Shown piece by piece: positions 52,658 to 60,059 of a DNA stretch of 64,000 nt. The DNA comes from RHLJ01 sp965242845. GTDB taxonomy: Bacteria; Bacteroidota; Rhodothermia; Balneolales; Balneolaceae. The DNA lies in NCBI GenBank assembly GCA_965242845.1, contig CBDETC010000003.1, positions 992,001-1,056,000 on the forward strand, in the 5' to 3' direction. The notes under the pieces were generated by a model that was not told where the DNA came from, made no database searches, and was given only the letters and a program-made list of their open reading frames with translations. Position 1 is the stretch's first letter. Each line of letters begins with the position of its first letter. Both the position numbers and the translations under genes were made by a program.

Positions 52658-52966
52658 TTATTTTTTTCGTTCGACTGGGAGTAATGAAACTATTAATGTT
52701 GGTTCTTCACCTTTTTCTATTTTTCTAGAGTTTACAAAGGCTGAACATTCAAGGATTGCTTCTAGTATTTCTGGTGACTGTTTTTTAATGAGGTGTCCTT
52801 TTGAGATTTCTATATGAATGGGCTCGTTACTTAGTTCATCTATACAATCAATCCAAGCATCCATAGTCTCACCATAATAGTCTGGAAACTTCATCTCATT
52901 TTTACATTCGTGATGAAATGTTTTCCAGTTCTTGATTCTTTGTCCTTTAATTCTAAATACTTTCAT
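52658..52966 (-). CDS. Barstar-like protein (ribonuclease inhibitor/immunity family)
   Basis: 102 residues of the barstar fold: MKVFRIKGQRIKNWKTFHHECKNEMKFPDYYGETMDAWIDCIDELSN matches the helix and loop that contact barnase-type RNases, including the NM.FPDYYG..MDAW signature. It probably neutralises a barnase-like toxin. No RNase gene is adjacent, so this is an orphan inhibitor. The upstream 106-residue gene overlaps it by 14 bp. Confidence 0.88.
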   Translation of the reverse strand: MKVFRIKGQRIKNWKTFHHECKNEMKFPDYYGETMDAWIDCIDELSNEPIHIEISKGHLIKKQSPEILEAILECSAFVNSRKIEKGEEPTLIVSLLPVERKK

Positions 52967-53273
52967 TTTTCAACTTTTGGATAGTCCATTGAAGTTCATC
53001 CTGTTCGGCTTCATAACTATTAAGTGACCCATAATGCTCAAAGGACGAAATATTAAATCCTTCTTCAATATCATTATACCATATAGCTCTGTTTCTATAT
53101 ATTCCTATAACCCAGAACCCATGGCCTTTTACTCCATGTTCTTTTTCCTCCCATTTAGTCGGTTTTATGGCTACTTGAGCCCATAGGGCTTTTTGTTCAG
53201 TTGACATTTTATGAACCCCCTGATTTATTAAAGCCTTAAGTCTTTCTAGTTCCATTGATTTATAAGTATCCAA
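52953..53273 (-). CDS. Small protein of probable immunity type, overlapping barstar-like gene
   Basis: 106 residues, no recognised domain name. Landmarks are ALWAQVAIKPTKWEE, GHGFWVIGIYRNRAIWYNDIEEGFNISSFEHYGSLNSYEAEQDEL. This WYNDIEEGFN pattern is seen in small proteins often found near toxin or immunity genes, as far as I recall. Its stop lies 14 bp inside the barstar-like gene, indicating translational coupling. It may be an immunity protein; no toxin function is evident. Confidence 0.65.
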   Translation of the reverse strand: MDTYKSMELERLKALINQGVHKMSTEQKALWAQVAIKPTKWEEKEHGVKGHGFWVIGIYRNRAIWYNDIEEGFNISSFEHYGSLNSYEAEQDELQWTIQKLKNESI

Positions 53274-53433
53274 GAGTCATTTCTTTTATAGCACAAATAA
53301 TATGAAAGGTTTGGTAGTTCATTCCAGTGTACTTTCTAACAGTCTGTATTTCCTCCTGTTTCCCTCAATTCACTTAGTAGTTTTTTATAGACCAGAACCA
53401 AAGTGGAGTGAATAAAAAACAATCAGCTCTGAA

Positions 53434-54648
53434 TTACAATGAAAAAGTAGACCGTATTCCGATTACGGTCGCATTATCAAGTTGTCTGGCGCTTGCTCCT
53501 CCAGGATTGATGACATGTATTACACTTCCCTGTAGGGCCCAGCCTTCAGTAATAGTCGTTTGATAGGTCAGTTCTAAAAAAGATTCGGTTTGGGTTTGTC
53601 CTGGTAAGTTAGAAGCTACTACTAAGTCACCCACGTGTGGATAGTTAAAGATGAAACCAAGGTTGTCATCCCAATTTGAAATAAGGCCTTTCCAATAGGC
53701 ACCCGCGTGAATATCATAATCATACGTGGCTCTTTCATCCTGAAATACCCAGCCAGCAAGAGCGAAAAGATATAACCCGTCTGTCTCCCGGCTCATTTTA
53801 GAGTAAATTTGTTGGTCAGCAGCCATATATATGCTCGTGAGTCCTCGCTTTAGATTGCCATTGACCGTGGGAAAGGTGTTCGTATCGTGCCAGGTACCCA
53901 GGCGATAAAAACCATTGGCTCCGCCTAGTGACCCTTCCCAGGCAGCTTCAGCAATCAAAAAAGCATTGTCGGGCTGAAGTGTAAATCGGAAACCATGAGG
54001 GTTAGCTCCGAACTCATCGAGATTATCATCATCCGCATCAAAGCCTGCAAACCGAAGGGTCCATTGTTCGGTAAGATCATATCGTATTTGTATTGCGGTT
54101 GAAGCGACTGGCCAGGGTGGGGCATTAAGCGAAAGCGTATAAGCATAACCAGCCGGCATATGAAGGAAAAGAACACTGCCATTGGTCGTCAGGAAATCTT
54201 CGTCAGCCGCTAACATGCCGGCTTTGATTCCGAGCTTATTATTTGCGGATTCATAGTTCACATAAAATTGCTGAAGCCGTGTTGTTTTGGCACCGTCTAT
54301 ATTAGAGACCAGCAAATCATCACCTACAAAGGCAGAGGGGCTTTTACCGTGCAGATTTATAACATTGAAATTAATTGAGCTTCGGTTTAGTCCTACCATC
54401 TTTTCAAGATCAAGATGGATGTCCAAATCTAAGTATCCCTGGAAAGCCGTTTTGGTTTGGCTGCCTCCAGCTAAATTAGAAAACACTTCGGAGTTATAGT
54501 GCAGGCTCCAATGCAGCCCATATTGCTCAGTGGATGAATGAAGTCTATCTGGAAGCAATTGTGCAAACGCTGTAATGGGATGCAGCAGCGTAAGTAGAAG
54601 TATAATACCTATGAATACAGATGCTTTGATGGTTCTTTGCTGCTTCAA
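53434..54648 (-). CDS. OprB-family carbohydrate-selective porin
   Basis: 404 residues with a signal peptide (about 1-29, ending AFAQ). The mature part reads LLPDRLHSSTEQYGLHWSLHYNSEVFSNLAGG, FQGYLDLDIHLDLEKM, FYVNYESANNKLGIKAGMLAADEDF and ends GIRSTFSL with a terminal aromatic/hydrophobic strand, typical of OprB-like 16-strand barrels. It would import sugars across the outer membrane. It stands alone between the barstar-like genes and repeat element V. Confidence 0.85.
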   Translation of the reverse strand: MKQQRTIKASVFIGIILLLTLLHPITAFAQLLPDRLHSSTEQYGLHWSLHYNSEVFSNLAGGSQTKTAFQGYLDLDIHLDLEKMVGLNRSSINFNVINLHGKSPSAFVGDDLLVSNIDGAKTTRLQQFYVNYESANNKLGIKAGMLAADEDFLTTNGSVLFLHMPAGYAYTLSLNAPPWPVASTAIQIRYDLTEQWTLRFAGFDADDDNLDEFGANPHGFRFTLQPDNAFLIAEAAWEGSLGGANGFYRLGTWHDTNTFPTVNGNLKRGLTSIYMAADQQIYSKMSRETDGLYLFALAGWVFQDERATYDYDIHAGAYWKGLISNWDDNLGFIFNYPHVGDLVVASNLPGQTQTESFLELTYQTTITEGWALQGSVIHVINPGGASARQLDNATVIGIRSTFSL

Positions 54649-54761
54649 ATTAAAAAGTGCATTTCAATTGGGGTCTATTCGACTAACTGAGTCGACATCG
54701 AATCTAGAAAAAACAGCTTTTAGACTTAGTCTAAATTTGCCATCAAGAATCTCTCTTTCAG

Positions 54762-54866
54762 GTCATTCCGAATTTATTTCGGAATCTTATGATGTGGCTT
54801 TGTTTAATGATCAGTCGATGAGTACTCTTGATGCCTCACAAAGATACTGAAACGAGTTCAGCATGA
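54762..54866. repeat. Palindromic repeat element V (GTCATTCCGA family)
   Basis: GTCATTCCGAATTTATTTCG and GGAATCTTA at the left are mirrored by AAGATACTGAAACGAGTTCAG and CATGAC at the right. The outer arms are inverted, with divergent interiors. It lies between OprB-like and M1 peptidase genes. Similar inverted GTCAT...ATGAC hairpins occur at 50.1, 50.6 and 51.2 kb. Confidence 0.6.
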
Positions 54867-54925
54867 CTTGGTAACTGGTCTGAATTAAGCTCTGACAGAT
54901 GGGTTTGGGATCAGCTATCTCACTT

Positions 54926-56212
54926 TTAGTAAACCCAGGTATCAAAAAAAGCATCCAGATCGAAACCCGTTGCTTTCTCCATAGCTAGTTTGAAATCCTC
55001 TGTTGTTACAGATTTTCCAAAATAGCTCTTACTATAATATCGGATGCCTTTCCAGAAAGCTTCGTCACCAAGCTCCTCTCTCAATAAGTGCAGTACATAA
55101 GCCCCTTTATAGTAAACAACATTGCGATTATCCCTGGAATACTCCCATTCCTCAAAAACCAGGGACCTGTCCTTACCCCGCGTAACAAGGTCATCATAGA
55201 TGTTTTTATATATGGCTATATCTGACTGATATTTTTCCTTACCAAATCTATGTTCACTAAATGCGGTAGACATGTACACAGTCAGTCCCTCATTAAGCCA
55301 AAAATGTCCGAAATCTTCACAGGTAATCATGTTCCCCCACCACTGATGTGCTAATTCATGAGATATAAGGTGGATTTCAGAACTATCTTTAAACACAAAC
55401 TCAGGATAAGATTCAGCCAGTACAGAAAGACCAGACATTTCCTGGTAATTGTCACCAATTAAGACCTGAGAATAGGAGTCCTGAACGTAATCTATACCTG
55501 ATTTCTGTTCGAAAAACTTCAGAATGTTTGAAGTTTCAATAAACATCTCTTTCAACTCATGCTCATCAAGTTCAGAAGAATAGTAATTCAGGGCTACATC
55601 ACCAATTTGCTCAGTAGCTTCAGTGAATGAGCCGATAACGAATCCATAGGTGTAGGAGGGAGTCTCGTGGCCTTGATGCCATTTATGAAGTTCCTTTTCG
55701 CCTTTCTCTTCAATACCTAATAGTGAACCGCTCGCGATGGACTGCATACCTTTTGGCAGGAGAATATTGAGAGAAAAAGTAGCTCTATCATTCGGTTTGT
55801 TGTTAGAAACCATCCAATGGTCGGTAAAATAGACGGTATGGGCCTGATTTTTATCAGGATTGAAAAGAAGTCCCTGCTTAGGGTTTCCATGATAACGAAT
55901 GGTTATTTCATGCAGAGTTCGATTCTGTGGAGTGAGTTCTATTCGTAATTTTGAATCAACTTTATTGTAAGAAGTAACACTCGTTCCCGACACTTCATCA
56001 ATTTCTAGTGTTGAAGCATCCAGGGTTATCCTTTTGGTGTTGGCTTCCACTTCGAATCGAATCAAAAGGCTTCCTTTGATAAACTGCTTTAGAATATCCG
56101 GCTCAATAGTTAACTCATAGCTCACGACGTCAAGTTCAGTTTCTTGAGAATAGCCTGTAATCGCTAGAAAGCAACTACAAATGACTAGTATGAGTACTTT
56201 GTTTTTAAACAT
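54926..56212 (-). CDS. M1 family metallopeptidase
   Basis: 428 residues with a signal peptide (about 1-22, ending TGYSQE). Zinc motif HELAHQWWGNMITCEDFGHFWLNEGLTVYMS (HExxH, then Glu 18 residues on) at about 285-315. It lacks the usual GxMEN motif as far as I can tell and ends shortly after the M1 core (GKSVTTEDFKLAMEKATGFDLDAFFDTWVY), so it has no C-terminal armadillo domain. It probably trims peptides in the periplasm. The following small genes on this strand are immunity-like and unrelated. Confidence 0.9.
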   Translation of the reverse strand: MFKNKVLILVICSCFLAITGYSQETELDVVSYELTIEPDILKQFIKGSLLIRFEVEANTKRITLDASTLEIDEVSGTSVTSYNKVDSKLRIELTPQNRTLHEITIRYHGNPKQGLLFNPDKNQAHTVYFTDHWMVSNNKPNDRATFSLNILLPKGMQSIASGSLLGIEEKGEKELHKWHQGHETPSYTYGFVIGSFTEATEQIGDVALNYYSSELDEHELKEMFIETSNILKFFEQKSGIDYVQDSYSQVLIGDNYQEMSGLSVLAESYPEFVFKDSSEIHLISHELAHQWWGNMITCEDFGHFWLNEGLTVYMSTAFSEHRFGKEKYQSDIAIYKNIYDDLVTRGKDRSLVFEEWEYSRDNRNVVYYKGAYVLHLLREELGDEAFWKGIRYYSKSYFGKSVTTEDFKLAMEKATGFDLDAFFDTWVY

Positions 56213-56264
56213 TTATATTTTGGAAGCTGATATGAGATGGCGTTAGCTTTAGGAAGTGGCGTAT

Positions 56265-56696
56265 TTACTTCTCTATTTCCGACTCATGTTTAATTTTACT
56301 CCACTCGAATTCACCCTCCCAAATTCTTTTTTCATGATTATACTTGGCTGTTGCTTCAACAATTAAATTGTCTCGATTCCCAGAGTTGTCAAAGTCCTCA
56401 TCCCAAAGAATTAGTTTCATCCCATCTTTCATAGTAATTTTTTGTTCAGATAAATCATCAATCGTTCCTTTACAATTTAGTCTTAATCCATAATCTGATC
56501 TGGCATTAAAGTCTACCCAGATAATGTATGGTTCTCCACCTAATTCAGTTTCATCTTCTAAATCTTTTAACTCCGAACGTATCAGGTTTTTAGCTGCATT
56601 TCTCTCACCTCGCCAAAATTGATTTTTCATATAACTCCGTAAATGCTTGACCCATTCTGGAGAAGTAGTAAGTTGTCCTTTCTTTTTATGGGTCAT
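56265..56696 (-). CDS. Hypothetical protein in immunity-gene array
   Basis: 143 residues, no signal, charged, A/T-rich. Landmarks are PEWVKHLRSYMKNQFWRGERNAAKNLIRSEL, IIWVDFNARSDYGLRLNC and KMKLILWDEDFDN-like MKLILWDEDFDNSGN. No family recognised. It lies 8 bp downstream of a DUF1851/Tdi1-like gene in a three-gene run on the same strand, so it is likely another immunity protein. Confidence 0.65.
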   Translation of the reverse strand: MTHKKKGQLTTSPEWVKHLRSYMKNQFWRGERNAAKNLIRSELKDLEDETELGGEPYIIWVDFNARSDYGLRLNCKGTIDDLSEQKITMKDGMKLILWDEDFDNSGNRDNLIVEATAKYNHEKRIWEGEFEWSKIKHESEIEK

Positions 56697-56704
56697 TTTT
56701 GAGC

Positions 56705-57133
56705 CTATTTTATGTCCAGTTTTATTGTCTCTCCGTCCTTCAGGTCTTTTATTTGAAATCCCAAATCCCCGCTAAATAAAATCAATTCCGTAAAGCTTAT
56801 TTTCCCAAGGTTAGACTTTTTGTATTCTCCACCTATTGCTGAAGGCATCTTCAAACAATATTTCTGGGTTTTCTCTAACTCACCGTGCTCCATTTTTGCA
56901 ATTGCAACTAGGTCTCTCATTTTCCAGTCTTCAATAAATTCAGGGTCCAGCGAAAGTTGATTATATTCGATATCTGAATCTGCAATTTTTTTGCAACTTA
57001 TTTCTTCTGGACAGATTCTCCAATACTCGTTCTTATCCGTTTTGAAGATCACATTGCCGAAGTCATTAGTACAAATAATTTCAGTCGCATTGAATCCTCT
57101 CCAATTCCAAGCTAGATTTATTTCGGCAATCAT
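56705..57133 (-). CDS. DUF1851/Tdi1-like immunity protein
   Basis: 142 residues. The C-terminal half (KYCLKMPSAIGGEYKKSNLGKISFTELILFSGDLGFQIKDL) resembles DUF1851, the T6SS immunity protein Tdi1 C-terminal domain, with the GGEY and SGDLGFQIKDL pattern. Lower Asp/Glu-rich N-terminal half has NDFGNVIFKTDKNEYWRICPEEI. It probably protects against a secreted toxin delivered by neighbours. It lies 6 bp after the Imm7-like gene on the same strand. Confidence 0.75.
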   Translation of the reverse strand: MIAEINLAWNWRGFNATEIICTNDFGNVIFKTDKNEYWRICPEEISCKKIADSDIEYNQLSLDPEFIEDWKMRDLVAIAKMEHGELEKTQKYCLKMPSAIGGEYKKSNLGKISFTELILFSGDLGFQIKDLKDGETIKLDIK

Positions 57134-57139
57134 TACTAT

Positions 57140-57589
57140 TTACTCAAAGTCATAATCGATTGGTGGATTCTCAGGATCGTATTCCTTTTCACATTCTGGG
57201 ACATAAGGCGACAAGTTTTGGTCAGTTGTTTCATAAACTTTCCCACGTTTTAAAATCCAAAGCTTAAATACGTTTGAATTGTCGATCTGATCATTGTAAT
57301 CTTCATCATCGAGAACGTATAAAGTCCCATAAGATCCGGGTCCATTTTCAGCTACCCATTTAAAAATTTGTATTGGATAAAATACACTTTGCCCCTTATG
57401 ATTATGTTGCGAACTGAAGATGAAAGCTTCTAAGCCATTGTAGTCTATAAACTTTGAATTTTTTTCATCTATAATCGGGTGAGATTCCGTTAGATAATTT
57501 TTAAACGCTGCGAGAAACTCTGACTGCTTTTTGAAACCATCAGCATAGTCACTGAATCTCAAAGTGATCCAGCCGTGATACGTAATCAT
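57140..57589 (-). CDS. Imm7-like immunity protein
   Basis: 149 residues resembling immunity protein 7 of polymorphic toxin systems: MITYHGWITLRFSDYADG at the N-terminus, QHNHKGQSVFYPIQIFKWVAENGPGSYGTLYVLDDEDYND in the middle and LSPYVPECEKEYDPENPP at the end. It probably blocks a toxin domain from related strains. Its start is at 57589, one base after the GHL10-like hydrolase stop at 57590, but codon and A/T content differ from that gene, suggesting separate origin. Confidence 0.82.
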   Translation of the reverse strand: MITYHGWITLRFSDYADGFKKQSEFLAAFKNYLTESHPIIDEKNSKFIDYNGLEAFIFSSQHNHKGQSVFYPIQIFKWVAENGPGSYGTLYVLDDEDYNDQIDNSNVFKLWILKRGKVYETTDQNLSPYVPECEKEYDPENPPIDYDFE

Positions 57590-58660
57590 TCAATTCCTCT
57601 CCTCACTCAACTTCTTAATTACCTCCCAGTGCTCCTCACTCATAGCGCCGACATCATACACTGAGATACCTGAAGCACCACCTTCGATAGCTTTTTGGAT
57701 GGCCTGATCCAGTTCATCGGGATTCATAGGCGGTATATATAATCCGGCAACAATAGGAAAACGCCCATGAGCTTCACGGATACCTTGTTCGGTTGAAAAT
57801 TTCACCCATTCAAAATTCTGGCGGTAGAAATTTTGGTACAGCATAGGCAGGGCGATATCCAGGTTCCAGCTGGCCCAGTCTTGCCGAACCATTTGCCGAC
57901 TCATTTCCGGGAATGGAAAGACCGCAGCTGTAATGAGCTTATCATTTGAATGAGCGATGTCAGCCAGTTCATTTACTAAAGTAGTTACCGCATTTAAGCG
58001 ATATTGCAGCCATTCCATACTCAATTCGGGATGCTCCATTTCCATAGGATCAACTCCGAACAGTTCTTTAAAGCCTTCGCGAGCATTAGGGTGATAGCCA
58101 TAATCATATTCAGGAAATTGTCGATCCTGAACCAGATCATATACTGGTTGAAGATCGGCTCCAAGGATTACATCTACATAACGAACATAATCGAGATGTA
58201 CGGATTTTACCCCTTCAGCCTCTGCTACTTCCCGAATATTGGATTTGATGTGTTCCCGCGCTCCTTCTGAAAAAGGGGAGAGCCACTGGTAGTAATCCAC
58301 ATAAGCCCGATAATCCCAGGAATTATCCCCGTTTCGATTAACGGCATACCATTCAGGGTTTTTAGCCGCTGTTGTATCTCCGGGACGATTTAAAGTCCAT
58401 ACCCATCCATGAATATCGATATCAAACTCGCTGGCGATGGAAGCGGCTTGTTCCAATTTCTCTTTCCCGGCGCCTAGATATAAATCAGTGAGGCCGTAAT
58501 CAGAGAGTCGTTGAAACTCGGCTCTCCATTCTTCATCAGTATCAGCGATTCCACCACCGGTCCAGGCAGCAATCATAAATTCAGGATTAGATTCCTGCTC
58601 ATTTGCTGGAACGCAGGAGATAAATAGAGCAAAAAGTAGTAAGTAGGGAGTAATTTTCAT
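57590..58660 (-). CDS. Glycosyl hydrolase-like lipoprotein (GHL10/DUF187 type)
   Basis: 356 residues with a lipobox signal MKITPYLLLFALFISC. The barrel-like core shows MIAAWTGGGIADTDEEWRAEFQRLSDYGLTDLYLGAG, DIHGWVWTLNRPGDTT, GVKSVHLDYVRYVD, AAVFPFPEMSRQMVRQDWASWNLDIALPMLYQNF and GGASGISVYDVGAMSEEHW. This fits GHL10-type proteins (TIM barrel, often S-layer- or polysaccharide-linked). The catalytic residues cannot be assigned with certainty. It overlaps the CBM9-like gene by one base (TAATG), so both may act on one carbohydrate. Confidence 0.85.
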   Translation of the reverse strand: MKITPYLLLFALFISCVPANEQESNPEFMIAAWTGGGIADTDEEWRAEFQRLSDYGLTDLYLGAGKEKLEQAASIASEFDIDIHGWVWTLNRPGDTTAAKNPEWYAVNRNGDNSWDYRAYVDYYQWLSPFSEGAREHIKSNIREVAEAEGVKSVHLDYVRYVDVILGADLQPVYDLVQDRQFPEYDYGYHPNAREGFKELFGVDPMEMEHPELSMEWLQYRLNAVTTLVNELADIAHSNDKLITAAVFPFPEMSRQMVRQDWASWNLDIALPMLYQNFYRQNFEWVKFSTEQGIREAHGRFPIVAGLYIPPMNPDELDQAIQKAIEGGASGISVYDVGAMSEEHWEVIKKLSEERN

Positions 58661-59730
58661 TAGTCAGCGATTACATATCCGTCTTGATTAACGGTGATAG
58701 TTTGTCCTTTCGAGTTTGAAACAGTGATTTCGAATCCGAGTTTGGTTAGTGAAGCTTCTGCAGAAAGCTGAAATCCATTAGCGTTAAAATCAGGGCCTCC
58801 CAAATCAGAGATATTTGAGGTGAAGTCTTTATTCTGGTTTCTCCAATCCATTTGCTTTCTGTATAAGTAAAACAGCAGTTGGTACTCTGTAGCTAGAGAA
58901 GGGGTGAAGGTATCAGTTTGACTCATTTCTTCCTGTTCGGTGAAGAACACATAGCCCCAATGCTCTGGCCGATGCATAGCAATAGCCGATTGTTCGGTCC
59001 ATACCCAATTATTTTCATGGAGTCGGTTTCCTTCTTCATCTGTTTTTCGGGAATACACTCCATCATTTACCTGGTGCTGCCATTGAACTCTTGAGAAATT
59101 GATTCTCCACATGCTTCCTTCCTTAAGCTCGCTACCACGATCAATATCTTTTAGGGCCTGAATCGGAATTGCCAATTCTACTGACCATGAAGTATCGACA
59201 TCAGTAGGATCATTGATAGTCCCTTTCACATCGATCCCAATTTGAGTGCCATTTACATCCCAATGATTTAATACTGGTCCATTTCTACGGTAGGGGCGGG
59301 CAAGGAATAGCTCCCACAATGTACCCAGTACATTTACCTCGAATTCACCGTAATAAGGTTGGTACTGATTAGGCTTTACAAATACTTCAAAATCATTGTT
59401 ATGGAAAATTACAGCGTCTCGCTCAGTGATATCTCCCCACACATGTTCTTCTTCCATTTCTGCATAAAAGTAGATGAACTCCTCATCCCAAAGCATTTTA
59501 ACTCTGGTATCATAATAAGGTCTTGGGTTTTTATCTCCTTCAATGTCTATGAATGAATCTGTCCAGGGGGCTTCCTCCCATGAAGGCTCCAGAGCTTTAC
59601 CATCAATAGAGAAGGAATTGGAGGTTTTTAAAATGGTATAGCTCTTAGGTATGGGAAGCTGAAGAGAAGTGACCTGGGCTTGTATTGTTCCACAGAAAAG
59701 AGCGGTGAAAAGTAGGATTGAAAAACGCAT
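58660..59730 (-). CDS. Secreted CBM9-like carbohydrate-binding protein
   Basis: The start is set at ATG 59730, giving signal MRFSILLFTALFCGTIQAQ; an earlier start at 59823 would add 31 residues overlapping a repeat element. The mature part has the CBM9-like beta-sandwich features: SIDGKALEPSWEEAPWTDSF, VKMLWDEEFIYFYAEMEEEHVWGDITERDAVIFHNNDFEVFVKP and MWRINFSRVQW. It probably binds xylan- or sugar-like ligands outside the cell. Its stop overlaps the start of the GHL10-like gene by one base, which suggests a two-gene carbohydrate unit. Confidence 0.88.
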   Translation of the reverse strand: MRFSILLFTALFCGTIQAQVTSLQLPIPKSYTILKTSNSFSIDGKALEPSWEEAPWTDSFIDIEGDKNPRPYYDTRVKMLWDEEFIYFYAEMEEEHVWGDITERDAVIFHNNDFEVFVKPNQYQPYYGEFEVNVLGTLWELFLARPYRRNGPVLNHWDVNGTQIGIDVKGTINDPTDVDTSWSVELAIPIQALKDIDRGSELKEGSMWRINFSRVQWQHQVNDGVYSRKTDEEGNRLHENNWVWTEQSAIAMHRPEHWGYVFFTEQEEMSQTDTFTPSLATEYQLLFYLYRKQMDWRNQNKDFTSNISDLGGPDFNANGFQLSAEASLTKLGFEITVSNSKGQTITVNQDGYVIAD

Positions 59731-59810
59731 CGCTGAAGGTACTAGAAACTTTGGATCAATAAAAAAGGTGCTGTAATTGAGATCAAAAACGATAGGAATA
59801 GTTTCTTTGG

Positions 59811-59960
59811 ACCCACCCCTCAATCCCCTCCGGTGGAGGGGAGGCTCACCTTTCGAAGAATTCGTACAGAAGACAGGCTCGTCGTTATGGACTTAATTTA
59901 AATAAAGGAGTTCCCTTCCCTGCTTGCCGCAGGCAGGTTGGGAGGGGTACAGGGGTGGGT
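59811..59960. repeat. Dispersed intergenic inverted-repeat element, copy 2
   Basis: Perfect terminal inverted repeats ACCCACCCCT (59811-59820) and AGGGGTGGGT (59951-59960). The internal CCCCTCC / GGAGGGG hairpin and GAGTTCCC match copy 1 at 26326-26422. Copy 2 is about 50 bp longer because of an extra internal segment containing GCTTGCCGCAGGCAGG, itself a hairpin. Confidence 0.75.
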
Positions 59961-59999
59961 TAATTATTGCACCATAGGACTTACTTATTGTTATGACCA

Positions 60000-60031
60000 C
60001 AAAAAAAGCCCCGACATATTGCCGGGGCTTT
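60000..60031 (-). terminator. Intrinsic terminator of pckA
   Basis: On the minus strand AAAGCCCCG / CGGGGCTTT with a short loop and a following T run. It starts 28 bp after the pckA stop. Confidence 0.9.
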
Positions 60032-60059
60032 ATATTCGCATAGAGTTAATCCCTTAACA

